Shown here: positions 32,501-34,427 of the stretch, one piece after another
Layout: each line of letters starts with the position of its first letter
Position numbering within the stretch: position 1 is the stretch's first letter
Source of the DNA: Thiomargarita sp.
GTDB taxonomy: Bacteria; Pseudomonadota; Gammaproteobacteria; Beggiatoales; Beggiatoaceae
DNA length: 34,427 nt
Reading direction: 5' to 3'
Assembly: GCA_020720115.1 (NCBI GenBank)
Contig: DYPD01000034.1
Span: 1 to 34,427, forward strand
The notes under the pieces: model-generated
What the model was told of the DNA's origin: nothing
What the model saw: only the letters and a program-made list of their open reading frames with translations
Database searches by the model: none
Position numbers and translations under genes: made by a program

Positions 32501-34117
32501 CTGTGGGATGTCGAGCAGGGTAGTCTGCGATGGGTGTTGGCGGGGCATACAGCGGGGGTGAATCATGCGATGTTTCACCCAGACGGACAGCGGATTGTGA
32601 CGGATTCCGAGGATAAAACGGCGCGTTTGTGGGATGCGCGTAGCGGTGCTCTGTTGCAAGTCTTTGCCGATCACGCCGAGGGGCTAACGGGCGCTACCAT
32701 CAGCCCCGATGGGCGCTATTTGCTGACTTATTCCAAGGATCAGACCGCCCGTTTGTGGGATTTTCAAGGGCGGCGCTTGCAGGTGTTTTACGGTCACAGG
32801 CACGCCATCACGGATGCCGTGTTTACCGCTGATAGTCATCAAGTCCTGACCGCTGCTAAAGACGGCAGCCTGCGCTTGTGGCAAACCCAAGAGGGTGCAG
32901 AAATTGGCGTTATGGCAGGACATACGGAAGCTGTGTATGCCTTAGCCTTAAGCCCTGATGGTCACCACCTCGCCAGTGCCTCGGCGGATCAAACGGTGCG
33001 TTTGTGGCATTTGCACAGCGCGGAATCCGTTGCAGTGCTAGGCGGGCATGAAAGCGCAGTAAAACAGGTACAGTTTGTAGCGAACGGGCAACGTTTTTTA
33101 ACCCTCTCCGATCAGCAGGCGCAAGTGTGGGACACGCGCACCCAGCGCCTATTGCACAGCGTGACACTGGAAGAAGAAAGGCTGTTAAGTGCCGAACTCA
33201 GCCCTGATGGTGCTCAGTTGCTTGCCAGCGAGAGCGATGGACACCTGTATCTGTGGGCGGTAGACAGCGGCGCATTATTGGCAGCGCCCGTAGTAGGCGG
33301 CGGTTCAGCGCGCCTGTTGCGCTTTAATCATAAAGGCGATCAATGGCTTAGCATTGGGCAAAAGGGCAACGCCTGGCTTTGGCAAGCGCCCCAAGCGACT
33401 GCTCGCGCTTTATCAGAACAGCAGGATTTTTTACCCGTAGCAGCGGCTTTTAGCCCAGACGACAGCCGCTTTGTCACCTTATCGCGCACTGCCACCGCTA
33501 AACTCTGGCGCACTCATGACGTACAGTTGCTGGCGACCTTAAGCGGACATGAAGAGGCTTTAACCTATACCGGTTTTTCGCCCGCCGGAAACCTTGTGTT
33601 GACAGGCGCAGCGGATGGCGAGGTGCGCTTGTGGGACGCACACAGCGGCGCCTTGCACACCCAATTACACGGGCATAGGGGAAAAATCTTTCACGCAGCT
33701 TTTAGCCCCGACGGGCGATTGCTTGCCACTGCTTCGCGGGATAATAGCGTATGTCTATGGAATCTCATCCAGGGTAAACAGGCACTTGTGCTGCAAGGGC
33801 ACCGAGGGGGCGTGCTGTTTGTTGCCTTCAGTCCCGATGGTATGCGCTTGCTCAGCGCCTCCCGCGATGGCTCGGCGCGGCTTTGGGATTTGCCCAGCGG
33901 ACACCCACTTGGCATCATCAACCCGCAAGCCTATAGCCTTGGCGTACCCGCCTACAGTGCTGATGGCGCTTATCTATTAACGGCTGGCAATGACAATACT
34001 GCAACCTTATGGAATGCCTTACCCAACACTCAGGCAGTGATGGAGTACGCACGAAACCTTGTGCCGCGCCAACTGACGCAGAAACAACGCCGTCAATTTT
34101 TCTTGGAAACCGATTAA
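29579..34117 (+). CDS. DUF4062 - nSTAND NTPase - WD40 repeat protein
   Basis: A 1512-residue protein. Residues 1-120 are a DUF4062 domain (L-F-V-S-S-P-G-D-V-N-E-E-R; D-I-F-V-G-I-L-W-A-R-I-G-T-R). The nSTAND module begins near 204 (S-P-F-R-G-L-A-L-F, V-F-F-G-R), with Walker A G-M-S-G-S-G-K-S at 249-256 and Walker B L-V-L-V-L-D-Q-L-E-E with D379. A hydrophobic segment follows at about 709-727. About 16 WD40 units fill 817 to 1490, most with L-x-G-H, S-P-D-G and A-R-L-W-D motifs, enough for two propellers. STAND proteins are ligand-triggered switches; DUF4062 is TIR-like and may be the effector. No good ribosome-binding site is evident. The frame is intact, unlike the STAND remnant at 3439-4174. 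Confidence 0.92.
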   Translation: MPTLSLFVSSPGDVNEERVIAARVIERVGEAFAHRVRLEPIFWEHEPMLMTETFQTQIQPPSETDIFVGILWARIGTRLPAHITRSDGSRYASGTEFEFEDAWAGFARQGRPEILVYRKTAKPLISQDMPDFAVRLAQKEALDGFVRKWFQDDDGSFIAAFNPFENLAEFEERLESHLRKLLLRRFPSDDADTHVRYITWREGSPFRGLALFERSQAPVFFGRTRVVSEVLAAWRKNALEGTPFIMLLGMSGSGKSSLVRAGVLPLLMQPGVIEGVAAWRLALLRPGDCSADLLEDLSKLLFAQLGLSADADGLRHSGSLNTLLQAFLAAQAWRDQPGRLGEYAALEQAIVQFIGACLQQSEQALGVQQGQVRLVLVLDQLEELFTLETIALPMRKAFVELLALLVRSQHCWVIATLRSDLYYRCAELPVLAKLLEGNGHYLLTPPTVSELLQMIRLPAFAAGLQFETDANTQMRLDEVILQSMVANPASLSLMSFTLDALYQQRDANGYLTFAAYEQLGGIEGALAQRAEAVFQQVSVAAQAALPALMRTLVTVSAKDATPISGRRFLYGDRKTPPAVQELLNAFIGADLLVTGQDTDGVAVARIVHDALLQHWPRLQLWLDENQHWLRIRVRLKDAAQQWLEEGHPPELLLHEGLALQQGEELLAQWQDAIDPYLFDYLQASVQAAAQQRMAKQRRAQRQLRHSRQLTGVFAVLAVVAAAGGFYGYRGQKIAEQQAQETAEFAMLAQQEKYLALRTQSQFLVSLSNQQTATGDAGNGVLLALEALPTDFTQAQRPYLVEAEIALRYALENLHEYKVLRGHTDEVWKVCFSPDGRYLLSAADDATARLWDANSGQPLRVLQGHQRQIWHVAFSPDQQRIVTASLDRQARVWDTATGQTLLVLQGHESEVYFAAFSADGKRIVTTSLDKTLRLWDAHSGALLHVLRGHTAAVRNAAFSPDGRWLVSASPDSTARLWDVEQGSLRWVLAGHTAGVNHAMFHPDGQRIVTDSEDKTARLWDARSGALLQVFADHAEGLTGATISPDGRYLLTYSKDQTARLWDFQGRRLQVFYGHRHAITDAVFTADSHQVLTAAKDGSLRLWQTQEGAEIGVMAGHTEAVYALALSPDGHHLASASADQTVRLWHLHSAESVAVLGGHESAVKQVQFVANGQRFLTLSDQQAQVWDTRTQRLLHSVTLEEERLLSAELSPDGAQLLASESDGHLYLWAVDSGALLAAPVVGGGSARLLRFNHKGDQWLSIGQKGNAWLWQAPQATARALSEQQDFLPVAAAFSPDDSRFVTLSRTATAKLWRTHDVQLLATLSGHEEALTYTGFSPAGNLVLTGAADGEVRLWDAHSGALHTQLHGHRGKIFHAAFSPDGRLLATASRDNSVCLWNLIQGKQALVLQGHRGGVLFVAFSPDGMRLLSASRDGSARLWDLPSGHPLGIINPQAYSLGVPAYSADGAYLLTAGNDNTATLWNALPNTQAVMEYARNLVPRQLTQKQRRQFFLETD

Positions 34118-34199
34118 TGCCGCTAATTCAGGCAAATAAATTAATTTATTTTCAATTGGTTAAGCGAGATTTTCCACGTCTTAAAGGATAGCGCAATTC

Positions 34200-34427
34200 A
34201 TGTCTAATGCCACTCAAGCCCGCATCCTCATCGTTGATGACACCGAGGTGAATGTGCAGCTCCTGCGCAATATGTTGCGGCTGCACGCCTATGAAATCAT
34301 GACAGCAGAAAACGGCAAAGTGGCGCTGGAACGTATCAATCAGCAGAAGCCGGACGTGCTGTTGCTGGATATTAATATGCCGGAAATGGACGGTTACGAA
34401 GTCTGCGCCTATTTAAAAGCCCAGCCA
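34200..34427 (+). CDS. Response regulator receiver protein, partial (runs off window end)
   Basis: The 76 visible residues form the front of a CheY-like receiver: I-L-I-V-D-D with D13/D14, then D57 in V-L-L-L-D-I-N-M-P-E-M-D-G-Y as phospho-acceptor. An aaagga site precedes the ATG. It lies 82 bp after the STAND-WD40 gene on the same strand, possibly co-transcribed. The output domain is outside the window, so it may be a stand-alone receiver, a cyclase or a kinase hybrid. Confidence 0.9.
   Translation, partial: MSNATQARILIVDDTEVNVQLLRNMLRLHAYEIMTAENGKVALERINQQKPDVLLLDINMPEMDGYEVCAYLKAQP

Noticed and set aside
29579-34117. WD40 repeats as a second DGR variable region
   Set aside because: The repeats show ordinary WD40 divergence; no segment matches the TR.

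Overview
The window looks like chromosomal DNA of a gammaproteobacterium of moderate GC content. It carries AmpD, RecJ, RecN, Slt, HemC/HemD, FolC, a homodimeric-type AceE, ExbB/ExbD and a TfpX/TfpZ pilin accessory protein. The accessory content (a formylglycine-enzyme-fold DGR target, STAND-WD40 proteins, Rpn proteins with Q-G-L-E-R-G repeats, REC-kinase hybrids) suggests a filamentous sulfur-oxidiser-like lineage such as Thiotrichales. That placement is an inference. No tRNA, rRNA or CRISPR array was seen.

Layout. Positions 1-4175 are an accessory, decayed region: a BrnT toxin with its partial antitoxin, a 93-bp MITE-like element, gene fragments, an XRE regulator with a probable N-terminal frameshift, an exported papain-fold (YiiX-like) protein, an AT-rich membrane-anchored orphan, and a frameshifted, truncated STAND ATPase. 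Positions 4400-21500 are mostly housekeeping: rpmE, ampD, an OsmC protein with an ABC ATPase, recJ, a goose-type lysozyme, slt, a REC-kinase hybrid, recN, hemC-hemD, folC, an Rpn protein with a tandem duplication, exbB-exbD and a DUF58 protein. aceE follows at 21635-24304, then a TfpX-like protein and an exported helical protein, both on the minus strand.

The most interesting system is a complete diversity-generating retroelement (DGR) at 26642-29305. It consists of an exported formylglycine-generating-enzyme-fold target protein whose last 122 bp are the variable repeat (VR), an avd gene, a DGR-type reverse transcriptase translationally coupled to avd, and a 122-bp template repeat (TR) 23 nt after the RT stop. 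VR and TR differ at 13 positions and every one is an adenine in TR. In frame, TR carries 13 Asn AAY codons, 10 of which are changed in VR. This is the direct signature of adenine-specific mutagenic retrohoming.

Immediately downstream lies a 1512-residue DUF4062-nSTAND-WD40 protein followed by a response regulator that runs off the window end. STAND/WD40 proteins are conflict or signalling NTPases. Their adjacency to a DGR that diversifies an exported ligand-binding fold raises the possibility of a linked recognition or defence locus, but the sequence shows only adjacency.

Other notable items are two 92/93-identical inverted copies of a TA-flanked MITE about 12 kb apart, a deletion-bearing duplicate of the recN 3' end beside one of them, a 350-362 bp tandem duplication between the rpn and exbB genes, and a histidine-kinase-like protein with Arg at the phospho-acceptor His position.
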